A stretch of 64,000 nt of DNA from NCBI GenBank assembly GCA_041398785.1, contig JAWKUA010000004.1:124001-188000 (forward strand), written 5' to 3'. Below the pieces are notes generated by a model. It ran no database searches and was not told where the DNA came from. It saw nothing but the letters and a program-made list of their open reading frames with translations. The translations under genes were made by a program, and so were the position numbers. This DNA is from Planctomycetaceae bacterium (GTDB taxonomy: Bacteria; Planctomycetota; Planctomycetia; Planctomycetales; Planctomycetaceae). Of this stretch, positions 36,486 to 44,813 are shown piece after piece. How positions within the stretch are numbered: position 1 is the stretch's first letter; every line of letters begins with the position of its first letter.

Positions 36486-38951
36486 TCACGTGGGAATTTG
36501 GGAAGCCTGCGTTGTTGGCGGGAATCCTGCCCAGCGGCTTGCGAACCCCAATCTGCCCTCAACCAGCAGAATCAGGAACGACGGAACCAGCACCGGACGG
36601 ACAACGAACGTGTCCAGCAGGACACCGACCGCCAGGGCCAGGCCAAGCTGATCCATGCCGATCAGGCTGCCTGACAGCAGTGAACAAAACGTTCCTGCCA
36701 TGATGATGCCGCAACTGCTGATGATGCTGCCCGTGCGTTCCAGCGCTACAATGATCCCCGTTACGGGACCATGAGCTCGCTGTTCTTCGGTGATGCGAGT
36801 CATCAGGAAGATGTTGTAGTCGACCCCCACGGCGATCAGGATCGTGAACAGAAACATGGGAACCTTCCAGTCGAGTCCCGTGAACCCGGTGGAATCCATC
36901 GCCCAGAAAACGAAAAACGTAAAGCCCAGGGCCGCCATGTAGCTGAAGAACACGCAACACATCAGATAGGCACAGATGCCTGGCTTTCGAAGCAGGATCC
37001 ACAGGATCGCGAAGACACCCGCCAGTACCAGGATATCGATGCGAATTTGGTCACGATCGGTCACGTCCTTCAGGTCACTGATGTTGGCGGTTTCACCTTT
37101 CAGGAACAGCGACGCGCCTTTGAAACGCTCCGGCAGCAGTTCGGGAAGAGTCGTTCGCAGGCCGCGAAACTCCTCGATGCTGCTGCGGGAAAAGGGATCG
37201 TGCTCGAACACCAGTTCAATCCGAGCCACCGTAGGATCAACATGGCTCAGGTACAGATTGCGGGCCACCGTCTTGATGCCCGTGATGATTGTCACCCTGT
37301 TCGCCCGACTCAACCCATCGCCGTTGTTGGGAAGCAGGTCTCGCTGGCCTTTTGGAGCGGATTGAGAACGAACCGTTGTGAGTCCGAGTTCTCCTTTCCT
37401 TTCCACGATTGCATTCGTGAACGCTTCAATGGCGTCGATGTCCGGACCGCTTTTTTCCTCCGCGAAGTTCGCACCCGGAACGGACAGGATCACGTCAACG
37501 GGAGCCATCTCCCCGGCGGCAAAGTGAGTCTGCAGCGCCTTCGCACCGTGAACGCTGGCGGCGGAATCCGGCAGTTCCGACAGCAATCCATAGCTCAGAT
37601 AGCCATAGAAGACGACTCCGATCATGGCGAACGGCAGAAGTCCGCCGACGGCGCTCAGCCACATCTTTCGCGGACGCTTCAGCAGTTGCTGTCCGACATA
37701 GTGCCAGCCCTGCTGCAGCCAGTTCGATTGCAGCAGCCGCGTGAACGAATCGGATCGAGCGGGCCAGCCGGCTTCATGACTGACGTCCTGTCGCGGAACA
37801 TTCGGCCAGAACGCCCAGCGGCCCAGAAGTCGCAGAATCGCCGGTGTCAGTGACAGCGCGGCCAGCAAAACAACCGCGAAACCGAATGTGATGGCAATCC
37901 CGGCCTGCTGAAACTTGCCGAACTCCGCAAACGCCATCATGCCGATGCCGGTCATCGAAGTTCCGGCGCTGGCGGCAAGTGCCGAACCAATCTTTTCCAG
38001 CGTTCCGGCGATCGCTTCCTCAATGGCCGCACCGCCGTCCAGTTCTTCGCGGTAGCGAGCAATCAGGAACAGGCAATAATCGACACCGGCTCCATAGACC
38101 AGCACGGTCACGTACGGTTCGATTCCGTTGAACAGTTTCACCAGGCCGAACTGAGCACCGATCGCGAGCAGCTTCAGCGTAATTGTCGTCGCAACGGCAA
38201 CCGTCATCAGCGGAATCAAAGCCAGCAGCGGAGCGCGGTAGATAATCAGCAGCAGGCATACGACCAGAATGATGGTCCAGCGTTCCGTCGCGCGAGCACT
38301 TTCCCGCTGAGCCTGCAGCATGTCCCGACCGAATGTCGCCGAACCGCTGAACGCGATATCCAGTCCTCTGGGAATGGCCAGACTGCTGCCGGCTGGTTCG
38401 CGGCGAAGTTCCTCCAGGAAGTCTTCCACGCGTGCAATCAGGGCGTTATTGGCCTGGTCGAGAAACTCCGATCGCAGTTCCATCACGATCAGCGAACCCT
38501 GCCCGTCCGTGCTGTCGTAAAGGTCGCCGACATACGGATTGACACCGTACCAGCTTAGCTTGTTGACGATCGCGTCAGGCGGCACGGGTCCGTCGCCGGC
38601 ATCGTCTCGCAGAGTATCCCTGCCTTCAGGGAAGCCGACAATTTCTCGAAGCCTGGGAATCAACACTTCCGCGATGAACACGCGGTCGCTGTCCTGCAGT
38701 CCGACCTTTGACGTTTCGCGTCGAAGTACCAGTGCGACATTGCTGGCCAGGCTTTGTTCCGGGAATGCTTTGCGAAACTCCTGCTCCGCAATCCGACTTG
38801 GGGAATCCTGCGGCAGAAACGCAAACTCACCGTTTTCCGCGACACTAAGCCAGTCCGGCGCAGCCAGCACGGCACCGGCCAGAATCGCAACCCATAGGGC
38901 GATAATCAGCGGCGCTTTTCGCGAGGCAAGATGGCCCAGAAATCGAAACAT
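36486..38951 (-). CDS. MMPL/RND family transporter
   Basis: 821 residues from the ATG at 38951, where the first membrane segment (RKAPLIIALWVAILAGAVL) begins; the frame opens upstream at 39107 but that part lacks coding character. It has the RND pattern: one membrane segment, a large periplasmic loop, five membrane segments, repeated. Motifs include LVYGAGVDYCLFLIARYREE in the first TM block and VGVDYNIFLMTRITEE in the second; these Asp-containing segments carry the proton relay in MMPL proteins. Members move lipids, hopanoids or other hydrophobic compounds. The family size (about 800-900 residues) fits. It is followed by a HlyD-type adaptor and preceded by a YHS-like exported protein. Confidence 0.93.
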   Translation of the reverse strand: MFRFLGHLASRKAPLIIALWVAILAGAVLAAPDWLSVAENGEFAFLPQDSPSRIAEQEFRKAFPEQSLASNVALVLRRETSKVGLQDSDRVFIAEVLIPRLREIVGFPEGRDTLRDDAGDGPVPPDAIVNKLSWYGVNPYVGDLYDSTDGQGSLIVMELRSEFLDQANNALIARVEDFLEELRREPAGSSLAIPRGLDIAFSGSATFGRDMLQAQRESARATERWTIILVVCLLLIIYRAPLLALIPLMTVAVATTITLKLLAIGAQFGLVKLFNGIEPYVTVLVYGAGVDYCLFLIARYREELDGGAAIEEAIAGTLEKIGSALAASAGTSMTGIGMMAFAEFGKFQQAGIAITFGFAVVLLAALSLTPAILRLLGRWAFWPNVPRQDVSHEAGWPARSDSFTRLLQSNWLQQGWHYVGQQLLKRPRKMWLSAVGGLLPFAMIGVVFYGYLSYGLLSELPDSAASVHGAKALQTHFAAGEMAPVDVILSVPGANFAEEKSGPDIDAIEAFTNAIVERKGELGLTTVRSQSAPKGQRDLLPNNGDGLSRANRVTIITGIKTVARNLYLSHVDPTVARIELVFEHDPFSRSSIEEFRGLRTTLPELLPERFKGASLFLKGETANISDLKDVTDRDQIRIDILVLAGVFAILWILLRKPGICAYLMCCVFFSYMAALGFTFFVFWAMDSTGFTGLDWKVPMFLFTILIAVGVDYNIFLMTRITEEQRAHGPVTGIIVALERTGSIISSCGIIMAGTFCSLLSGSLIGMDQLGLALAVGVLLDTFVVRPVLVPSFLILLVEGRLGFASRWAGFPPTTQASQIPT

Positions 38952-39107
38952 GGTCTGAGTTCGCCGTCCGCAGGCAGTCGCGGATACGGGGTTGGCTGAT
39001 GTGACGACGCGGTCGAACGCCACTTCGCCGGCAGCAGGGACACGGACACTATCCACGCGGCATTGCGAATTCAACGCAGCGACCGGACCGTCCTGCCAAG
39101 GCCTCAC

Positions 39108-39866
39108 CTACGGAGTCGGCTTGCCGGTTTCCTCCAGGGAGCGGCGGTATTCGGCGATGATTTCGTCAGGCGACTGTTCAAACACCTGACGGCAGCCTTC
39201 GCAGCAAACGTACCAGGTCTTCCCTTCGTGAACGACAGCGATGGTGCCGAGTCCTCCGGTGACGACACACTTTCGCTGGCTGCCGCCGGCCTGAGCCAGC
39301 CGGGCTCCTTCGCGCGTGTACCCGATTCCCGCGATGCGGCGAAAACTGCCGGTCGGCGTGCTTCGCTGTTCCAGCAGCAGCACAACGCGTATGTCGCTGA
39401 GCTGCTGAAGCGTGCAGCGAAAGGAAGTCCCGTCGTCAGCTTCCGAAAGGAACTGAAGTTCTGAAGGCCACTTTTCCGGCAGCGGTCCGGAGAAGTCCCG
39501 AGTCTGGTCGCCGAACTTTTGTGTCAGGATCAGACGCTCGCTTTCCGGATCGATTCCCAGACGCAACGAATCAAACTGCCTGCCATCCGTTGCAGTCAGC
39601 ACGATGGCAGGTTGCCGGCCTGTGAAATCCCACTGGCAGTCGACGGCTTCTGTCCAGGCTCCGCGACGTGATCCTCGCTGCGGCTGACCGACGCCGCGCC
39701 AGGACCCGATCAGCGGGTTGAATCGAGTCAGGTTGCCGCCGCGGGCAGCGGCTGCGGCTTCTTCTGCCGCCTGTTCCGACTGCCAGGCCGCAACCGGGAT
39801 GTCGCCAAGTGCCAGGCATGAAGCGGCGAGCAGTGCAGCAATGGTCAAACGCGGCGCGGCGGTCAT
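39108..39866 (-). CDS. Exported protein with C-terminal YHS/TRASH-like metal-binding domain
   Basis: 252 residues from the ATG at 39866; MTAAPRLTIAALLAASCLAL is a signal peptide, and the frame opens at 39917. The middle (about 45-180) resembles a beta-barrel lipocalin-type exported domain (NPLIGSWRGVGQPQRGSR, LTATDGRQFDSLRLGIDPES). The C-terminus (about 205-245) has a YHS/TRASH-like module: CVVTGGLGTIAVVHEGKTWY followed by VCCEGCRQVFEQSPDEII, whose three Cys can bind a metal. It stands 156 bases upstream of the MMPL transporter gene on the same strand and probably shares its transcript, so it may sense or deliver a metal or cargo for that exporter. Confidence 0.75.
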   Translation of the reverse strand: MTAAPRLTIAALLAASCLALGDIPVAAWQSEQAAEEAAAAARGGNLTRFNPLIGSWRGVGQPQRGSRRGAWTEAVDCQWDFTGRQPAIVLTATDGRQFDSLRLGIDPESERLILTQKFGDQTRDFSGPLPEKWPSELQFLSEADDGTSFRCTLQQLSDIRVVLLLEQRSTPTGSFRRIAGIGYTREGARLAQAGGSQRKCVVTGGLGTIAVVHEGKTWYVCCEGCRQVFEQSPDEIIAEYRRSLEETGKPTP

Positions 39867-40400
39867 GGCGGGGTGCCTCGACTTGAGAAGAATCCACCGG
39901 ATTTGTCCGGGGCACAATCGGCAGATCCGTCACAACCGGACCAGCCGGGTTCCAGCAGCCGGAGTTGCAACAGAAACTCCGTTTGGATGGATCATATCAG
40001 TCCGATGAACATGCAGGAACGCAGGGGTGATATGCCCGTCGTTTCGCGTCCCGTTCGCAACCGACGTCGGCGGCGGACAGTGACCCGGTGCTCTGGCCAG
40101 CGTGTTCTGATGTGTGGCACCGGCTGCGCCAGAGCGTCTGCGCAGCGGACACCACGGGAACAGTCAATGCCACACACTACATCAATTCCGTGCTGACAAA
40201 GCACTCGCCCGCAACACGATGTTCGGGCAATAACGACAACTGTTATCAGCGGATACGTCAATCAGCGGTTTGGCCTGGAATCGGCTCACGGCGACATCCA
40301 CTTTCGCTCTGACCCGACGAGCCCGCCGGTTTGTTCGGCGATTCCGGAAACAACTCGGGCCAGCCTGCCCAGTCGGCAGCACGACTCCATGGAGGGGACC
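39867..40400. other. Divergent intergenic region upstream of the polysaccharide export gene, 534 bp
   Basis: Between the YHS-like gene (minus) and the polysaccharide-export lipoprotein gene (plus). No convincing gene or RNA seen. It ends with GGAGGGG (40391-40397) before the ATG at 40401. It should carry promoters in both directions. Confidence 0.45.
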
Positions 40401-41630
40401 ATGCGGCGTTTGTTCATCAGCACAAACACATCATCACCGGCCGGCCTGACACTGCTGGCAGTTTCGATGGCGTGCTGTGTTGGCTTCAGCGGATGCGTGA
40501 CCATCGGCGGGCCGCCCGTCACCGAAATCGGAATGCCATGCGAAACCTGTGCGCCGGTCGGCGCGACCACTGCCGCGTTCTCGGCAGTTCCGGGCGAATA
40601 CTGCGGAGTCGGTGGCTGCACCTCAGAGATCTCGCAGTGCTGCATGACACAGGACAACGTCCCGCGCGAATTGCGGAAGACGTCGCTTCCGGTCTACCGC
40701 ATCGAGCCGCCGGATTTGCTGCTGATTGAAGCGGTCAACAATCTGCGGCCGGACTTCGCCCCGATTCACGCCGGCGAACCGCTGCTGATTCAGGTGAACC
40801 GGACGATTCCCGTCAGTCGCGAGGAAGAAAACGTTTCGCGGCAGTTCAAGCAGATCAACGGCATTTACATGATCGGCACCGATGGTTACGTCGACCTCGG
40901 ACCGGAATACGGCAAGGTTCTGGTCGCCGAACAGCCGCTTGCGGAAATTCAGCGGCGCGTTGAAGAACACATGAAGCAGGTGCTGACGAAGCCACAGGTG
41001 CTGGTCACGCTGCCGATGCCGCAGAATCAGCAGTACGTCGCGGGTCAGCATCTGGTGCGAATGGACGGAACAGTCCACCTGGGGATCTACGGCGACGTGT
41101 ATGTCACCGGCAAGACTCTGGATGAAGCCCGTCAGGCGATCGAACAGCACCTGTCGCAGCACATCTATCAGCCGCGCGTGAATGTCGACATCCTGGCGTA
41201 CAACAGCAAGAAGTACTACGTGATCACAGACGGCGGCGGTGCCGGCGAACAGGTCTTTCCTCTGCCGTCGATGGGCAATGAAACCGTGCTGGACGCCATC
41301 GGCAACATTCGCGGGCTGCCCACCGTCGCTTCGAAAGGCGACATCTGGGTCGCTCGCCCGGCTCCGGGCAATTGCCGGCCGGATCAGATTCTGAAGGTCG
41401 ACTGGAATGCGATCGCTCAGGGAGGGCAGACGGCGACGAACTACCAGATTCTTCCCGGCGACCGGATCTACGTGAAAGCTGACAAGTTCATTCGCTTCGA
41501 TACGGCAATGGCGAAGATCACAGCGCCGTTTGAGCGGATCCTGGGCTTCACGATTCTCGGCAACGGAACCGTGCGAACCCTGCAGCGAGGACGATCGGCG
41601 TTCGGTTCCGGCAACAGTGGCGGCTTCTGA
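40401..41630 (+). CDS. Polysaccharide export outer-membrane lipoprotein (Wza-like)
   Basis: 409 residues from the ATG at 40401 (GGAGGGG 4-10 bases upstream). The signal peptide ends in a lipobox, CCVGFSGC, so it is lipid-anchored. The polysaccharide-export domain starts at about residue 95 (LPVYRIEPPDLLLIEAVNNL), continues with an SLBB-type domain (GIYGDVYVTGKTLDEARQA) and ends with a second SLBB-like segment (NYQILPGDRIYVKADKF). The export family forms outer-membrane pores for exopolysaccharide. A Cys-rich segment of about 50 residues between the lipobox and the export domain is unusual. The next two genes encode exported low-complexity proteins, which may help form a matrix. Confidence 0.9.
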   Translation: MRRLFISTNTSSPAGLTLLAVSMACCVGFSGCVTIGGPPVTEIGMPCETCAPVGATTAAFSAVPGEYCGVGGCTSEISQCCMTQDNVPRELRKTSLPVYRIEPPDLLLIEAVNNLRPDFAPIHAGEPLLIQVNRTIPVSREEENVSRQFKQINGIYMIGTDGYVDLGPEYGKVLVAEQPLAEIQRRVEEHMKQVLTKPQVLVTLPMPQNQQYVAGQHLVRMDGTVHLGIYGDVYVTGKTLDEARQAIEQHLSQHIYQPRVNVDILAYNSKKYYVITDGGGAGEQVFPLPSMGNETVLDAIGNIRGLPTVASKGDIWVARPAPGNCRPDQILKVDWNAIAQGGQTATNYQILPGDRIYVKADKFIRFDTAMAKITAPFERILGFTILGNGTVRTLQRGRSAFGSGNSGGF

Positions 41631-41736
41631 TTACGACACATCCGCCGGTCAATCGACACCGCGATTCCTTCGGCGATCGTCTGACCGGCCGCTTTCCTAA
41701 CCAGATTCCGTCCGCACTTCACTCAGGAATACAACC

Positions 41737-42465
41737 ATGCAGCGATTTCCGGAAATCCGGCTGCTGATCTTGTCGACGGTGATCGCAGCCGGTTTCGCAG
41801 GTTCGGCACAGGCTCAACTGGGAGGCCACATTGACCGGCCGTTCGACCGTCCCACGGTCAGCCCGTACCTGAACCTGTTTCGCGGCGACAACAGCGGCGG
41901 CGTTTTGAACTACTACGGTCTGGTCCGGCCGCAACTGGACTTCCAGCAGGCGAATCAGCAACTGGGGATGAACCTCCAGGCTCTGCAGTTGCAGCAGAAC
42001 TACCTGCAGCAGGGTGGCGGACTTCAGCGAGGCGTGCAGTCGTACTCGCAGCTTGGAATCACCGGCCATCCAGCGACGTTCATGTCGTTCTCCGGTGTTG
42101 GCGGCGGAGGCGGCGGGATTGGCGCGGGAGGAATTGGTGTCGGCGGCATTGGCGGGGGAGGAATCGGCGGCGGAGGTTTTGGCGGCGGGATCGGCGGCGG
42201 CTTCGGTGGCGGTTTCTCCGGTAACTCGCTGGGACCCAACCTGGGCGGCGGGATCGGCGGTTTCAGTGGCGGCCTCGGGCCAGCCAGCGCCGGCGGGCTC
42301 GGTGCCTTTGGCGGCGGCGGCTTCGGCGGCGGTTACGGCGGAGGACTGGGCGGTGGCGCGTACGGAGTCGGCCTGGGAATCAGCAGCGGACTCGGCGGCG
42401 GTCTGACCGGACATCCGGCCGCCTTCGGCATCGGCGGCGGTGGTGGATACGGTCTCGGACGTTAA
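41737..42465 (+). CDS. Exported Gly-rich protein
   Basis: 242 residues. A signal peptide ends at SAQA (residue 26). The next 80 residues are ordered (VSPYLNLFRGDNSGGVLNYY then GLVRPQLDFQQANQQLGMN), a pattern I associate with planctomycete exported proteins. From about 118 onward it is Gly-rich (runs of GGG, GGGIGGG, GFGGG), with few other residues than Gly, Ile, Phe, Ala, Leu and Ser. The short motif TGHPA occurs just before (109-113) and near the end (224-228) of the Gly-rich part, bracketing it. It follows the polysaccharide export gene by 106 bases and could be a structural, fibrous or envelope protein. Confidence 0.82.
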   Translation: MQRFPEIRLLILSTVIAAGFAGSAQAQLGGHIDRPFDRPTVSPYLNLFRGDNSGGVLNYYGLVRPQLDFQQANQQLGMNLQALQLQQNYLQQGGGLQRGVQSYSQLGITGHPATFMSFSGVGGGGGGIGAGGIGVGGIGGGGIGGGGFGGGIGGGFGGGFSGNSLGPNLGGGIGGFSGGLGPASAGGLGAFGGGGFGGGYGGGLGGGAYGVGLGISSGLGGGLTGHPAAFGIGGGGGYGLGR

Positions 42466-42571
42466 CCGCCGACAAGCGCATTGCGATATCGGACGATAAC
42501 GCGACACGGCAGCAACTCAGCACCATCGCCATCGAAGACACGGAACATTCTGAACAGCAGGATTTCGAAAC

Positions 42572-43534
42572 ATGGACCTCGCATTCCTTCGTAACTTGAA
42601 GTCAGTCACCGCCGCAGGTTCGTTCGCGGTGTTGTTCGGCGGCAGCGTAATGGCCGACGGCTGCTACTTCAAAAAAGAACCCGTGCGTCCACAGACATCT
42701 CCGGCCTGCGAACCGGCCTGGGGATTTCATCAGACCTGCTGGAAACGGTTTCCCCACGTGCCCGCATGTGACGACACGGATTCGTGCGGCCTATCCGGTT
42801 GCGGCTGCCAGGACGGTTCGTGCCAGGCCGATGGTTCCGGCGCGATGCCGCAGTCCTTTGGGGACTCACCGTGGATCGATGGGCAGTTCACCATGTCGGG
42901 ATCATCAGGCGTCAGCTCCGGCGGACGATACGGCTTAGGCACGCCGTTGCCGGTCAAACCAACTCACGTCTTTCACGAGCAACTCGGCAGCACGACACCA
43001 GCGCCGCTGAATTCTCCGCCGTCCGGCGTTTCATCGCCGTTTGGCGGACAGCCACCCCGATACGGGGCTCCCGGCAGTAACCCGGTTCCATCGGCACCGG
43101 TTCCTCAACCGATGCCAGCAGCCGACCCCGGACTTCAGCCGCCGATGCCGCAGTCGAGATACAATCTGCCGGTGCCGCGGTCCACGACTGTGCAGTCGGT
43201 GTCGGTTCAGAGACCCGCCGGTCAGCCGGTGATTCGAACGCTCGCCAACCGCACCGCGACGTCACCCGGGCAGCCGGCGATCGTGCCGAATGTCAATCAG
43301 GCATCGTTGCGCTATGGGCAGACTCCGGCCGGCGCGAATCAGCCGCTCGCGGCTCCCGCGTCGACATCTTTCATTCAGCAACTGCAGACGAAGAATGCTC
43401 AACCGGCCATGACCGGTACCGGCACCGGCCGTTACCCTGTTCGACCGGCGTCCGTTTCGCCGGCGGTGCCGCAGATGCGGCCGGCGTCGATGGCAACGTT
43501 GCCGAAACTCGGTTCCAGCCGGTATGGTCGCTGA
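42572..43534 (+). CDS. Exported Pro/Gln/Ser-rich protein with Cys-rich N-terminal segment
   Basis: 320 residues. The N-terminal stretch (SVTAAGSFAVLFGGSVMADG) is a signal peptide. Residues about 30-95 are Cys-rich (about nine Cys, for example CDDTDSCGLSGCGCQDGSC), possibly disulfide-bonded. The rest is Pro/Gln/Ser/Ala-rich and of low complexity, with repeats of QPxxPxP. I recognise no family. It is the last of three plus-strand genes beginning with the export lipoprotein and converges with the aminotransferase (21 bases apart). It is plausibly a secreted matrix or appendage protein. Confidence 0.75.
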   Translation: MDLAFLRNLKSVTAAGSFAVLFGGSVMADGCYFKKEPVRPQTSPACEPAWGFHQTCWKRFPHVPACDDTDSCGLSGCGCQDGSCQADGSGAMPQSFGDSPWIDGQFTMSGSSGVSSGGRYGLGTPLPVKPTHVFHEQLGSTTPAPLNSPPSGVSSPFGGQPPRYGAPGSNPVPSAPVPQPMPAADPGLQPPMPQSRYNLPVPRSTTVQSVSVQRPAGQPVIRTLANRTATSPGQPAIVPNVNQASLRYGQTPAGANQPLAAPASTSFIQQLQTKNAQPAMTGTGTGRYPVRPASVSPAVPQMRPASMATLPKLGSSRYGR

Positions 43535-43555
43535 TCGGCCCGATGACGATGTGAC

Positions 43556-44722
43556 TCACGCCGTGCGGCACAGTTCGGCAAACCGCTGCACGTCGTCGCT
43601 GTTGTTGTAGATGTGAGGACTCGCGCGAAGTCGTTCGCCGCGAACGCTGACGATCACGTCCTGCCTTCGCATGTTGCGAGCCACCGTGTGAGGATCGCGG
43701 CCGCCACAGTCCAGCGACAGGATCCCGGATTGCCGGTCCGCGGGAACTGCAAACGCCGACATTCCGGCCGACGCCGCGGCATCCTGCAGCTCCGCTCGAA
43801 TTTGCAGCAACCGCTCCTGTCGGTCGGAAAGCGGAATCGAGCACAGCAGCTTCAGGCTGGCGTACAGAGCGGCAATTCCGCATGTGTTCAGAATTCCGGT
43901 TTCGAAGCGCGTCGTGTCCGACTTCAGCCTGAGTTCCCCGCATTCAAAGTCCGTGGGATTGACGACACTGTTCCAGCCTGGTCCGAGCACCCGCAGCCGC
44001 TCCGCACATTCACGACGAACATACAGAATTCCCGTGCCATCAGCGGCCAGCAGCCACTTGCGGCCGTCGGCAACCAGGACATCAACTCCGCAGGCGGAAA
44101 CATCCAGGTCAAGTGCCCCCAGCCCCTGGATCGCATCCACAGCCAGCAATGCGCCATGTCGGTGAGCAATCTCGGCCAGCCCGGCCAGATCACGCCGTTC
44201 TCCGCTGATGAAGTCTACCCAACTGCACGCGACAATTTTGGTGGCGGAATCACATGCGTCCCGGATCGCGACTTCGGTCGCACGGCCTTCCACCAGCCTC
44301 ACTTCAACACCCCGCGAACGCAGGTTCAGCCACGGGTACAGATTGCTGGGAAACTCGGCTTTCGGCACGACCACGTTGTCGCCCGCCTGCCACGGGAAAC
44401 CCTCTGCCACAACCGCGATTCCGGCGGCGGTATTCGGCACGAATGCAACTTCGTCCGGCGACGATCCCATCAACTGCGCGGCAAGCTCCCGCGTCTGCCG
44501 AATGAGGGTCTGCCAGTGCTTCCAGTGCAGCACGCCGTTCAGCATCGCGTCTCCGGCCCAGAACCGAATTGCGTCCGCCGTGGGAACAGGAATCGGAGAC
44601 AGCGCCGCGTTGTCCAGATAGGCATATTTCAAGGTCGCCGGCAACAGAGTCCGAAGCTCGCCGATCGACTGCAGCGGCGTCACCTCAGGAAAAGAGAATC
44701 GTTCGGCGTTCGATGTCGACAT
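43556..44722 (-). CDS. Class V aminotransferase family PLP enzyme (cysteine desulfurase-like)
   Basis: 388 residues from the ATG at 44722 (a start 24 bases upstream is possible). Features: LDNAALSPIP near the start, VAFVPNTAAGIAVVAEG, Asp196 in LLAVDAIQGLG for the PLP ring nitrogen and Lys222 in VADGRKWLLAADGTG, which forms the PLP Schiff base. The C-terminal domain has RFETGILN and LRASPHIYNNSDDV. In this family Cys desulfurases have a Cys in the late loop; here no clear catalytic Cys appears, so it may be an aminotransferase, lyase or epimerase (isopenicillin-N-epimerase-like) rather than a desulfurase. Its cellular role cannot be told. Confidence 0.88.
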   Translation of the reverse strand: MSTSNAERFSFPEVTPLQSIGELRTLLPATLKYAYLDNAALSPIPVPTADAIRFWAGDAMLNGVLHWKHWQTLIRQTRELAAQLMGSSPDEVAFVPNTAAGIAVVAEGFPWQAGDNVVVPKAEFPSNLYPWLNLRSRGVEVRLVEGRATEVAIRDACDSATKIVACSWVDFISGERRDLAGLAEIAHRHGALLAVDAIQGLGALDLDVSACGVDVLVADGRKWLLAADGTGILYVRRECAERLRVLGPGWNSVVNPTDFECGELRLKSDTTRFETGILNTCGIAALYASLKLLCSIPLSDRQERLLQIRAELQDAAASAGMSAFAVPADRQSGILSLDCGGRDPHTVARNMRRQDVIVSVRGERLRASPHIYNNSDDVQRFAELCRTA

Positions 44723-44813
44723 GTGGCTCGCTTCCGTCCCATTCATTGATCACGATGCCAACGGCGAAGCACTCGCGCGTTCCCGCGACCACCATTCCGC
44801 GGGCTCCAGGCCG

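Noticed and set aside
42080..42465. Gly-rich stretch as a tandem DNA repeat or pseudogene
   Set aside because: The frame stays open from a signal peptide to a normal stop, and the repeat units vary, so it looks like a real low-complexity protein.
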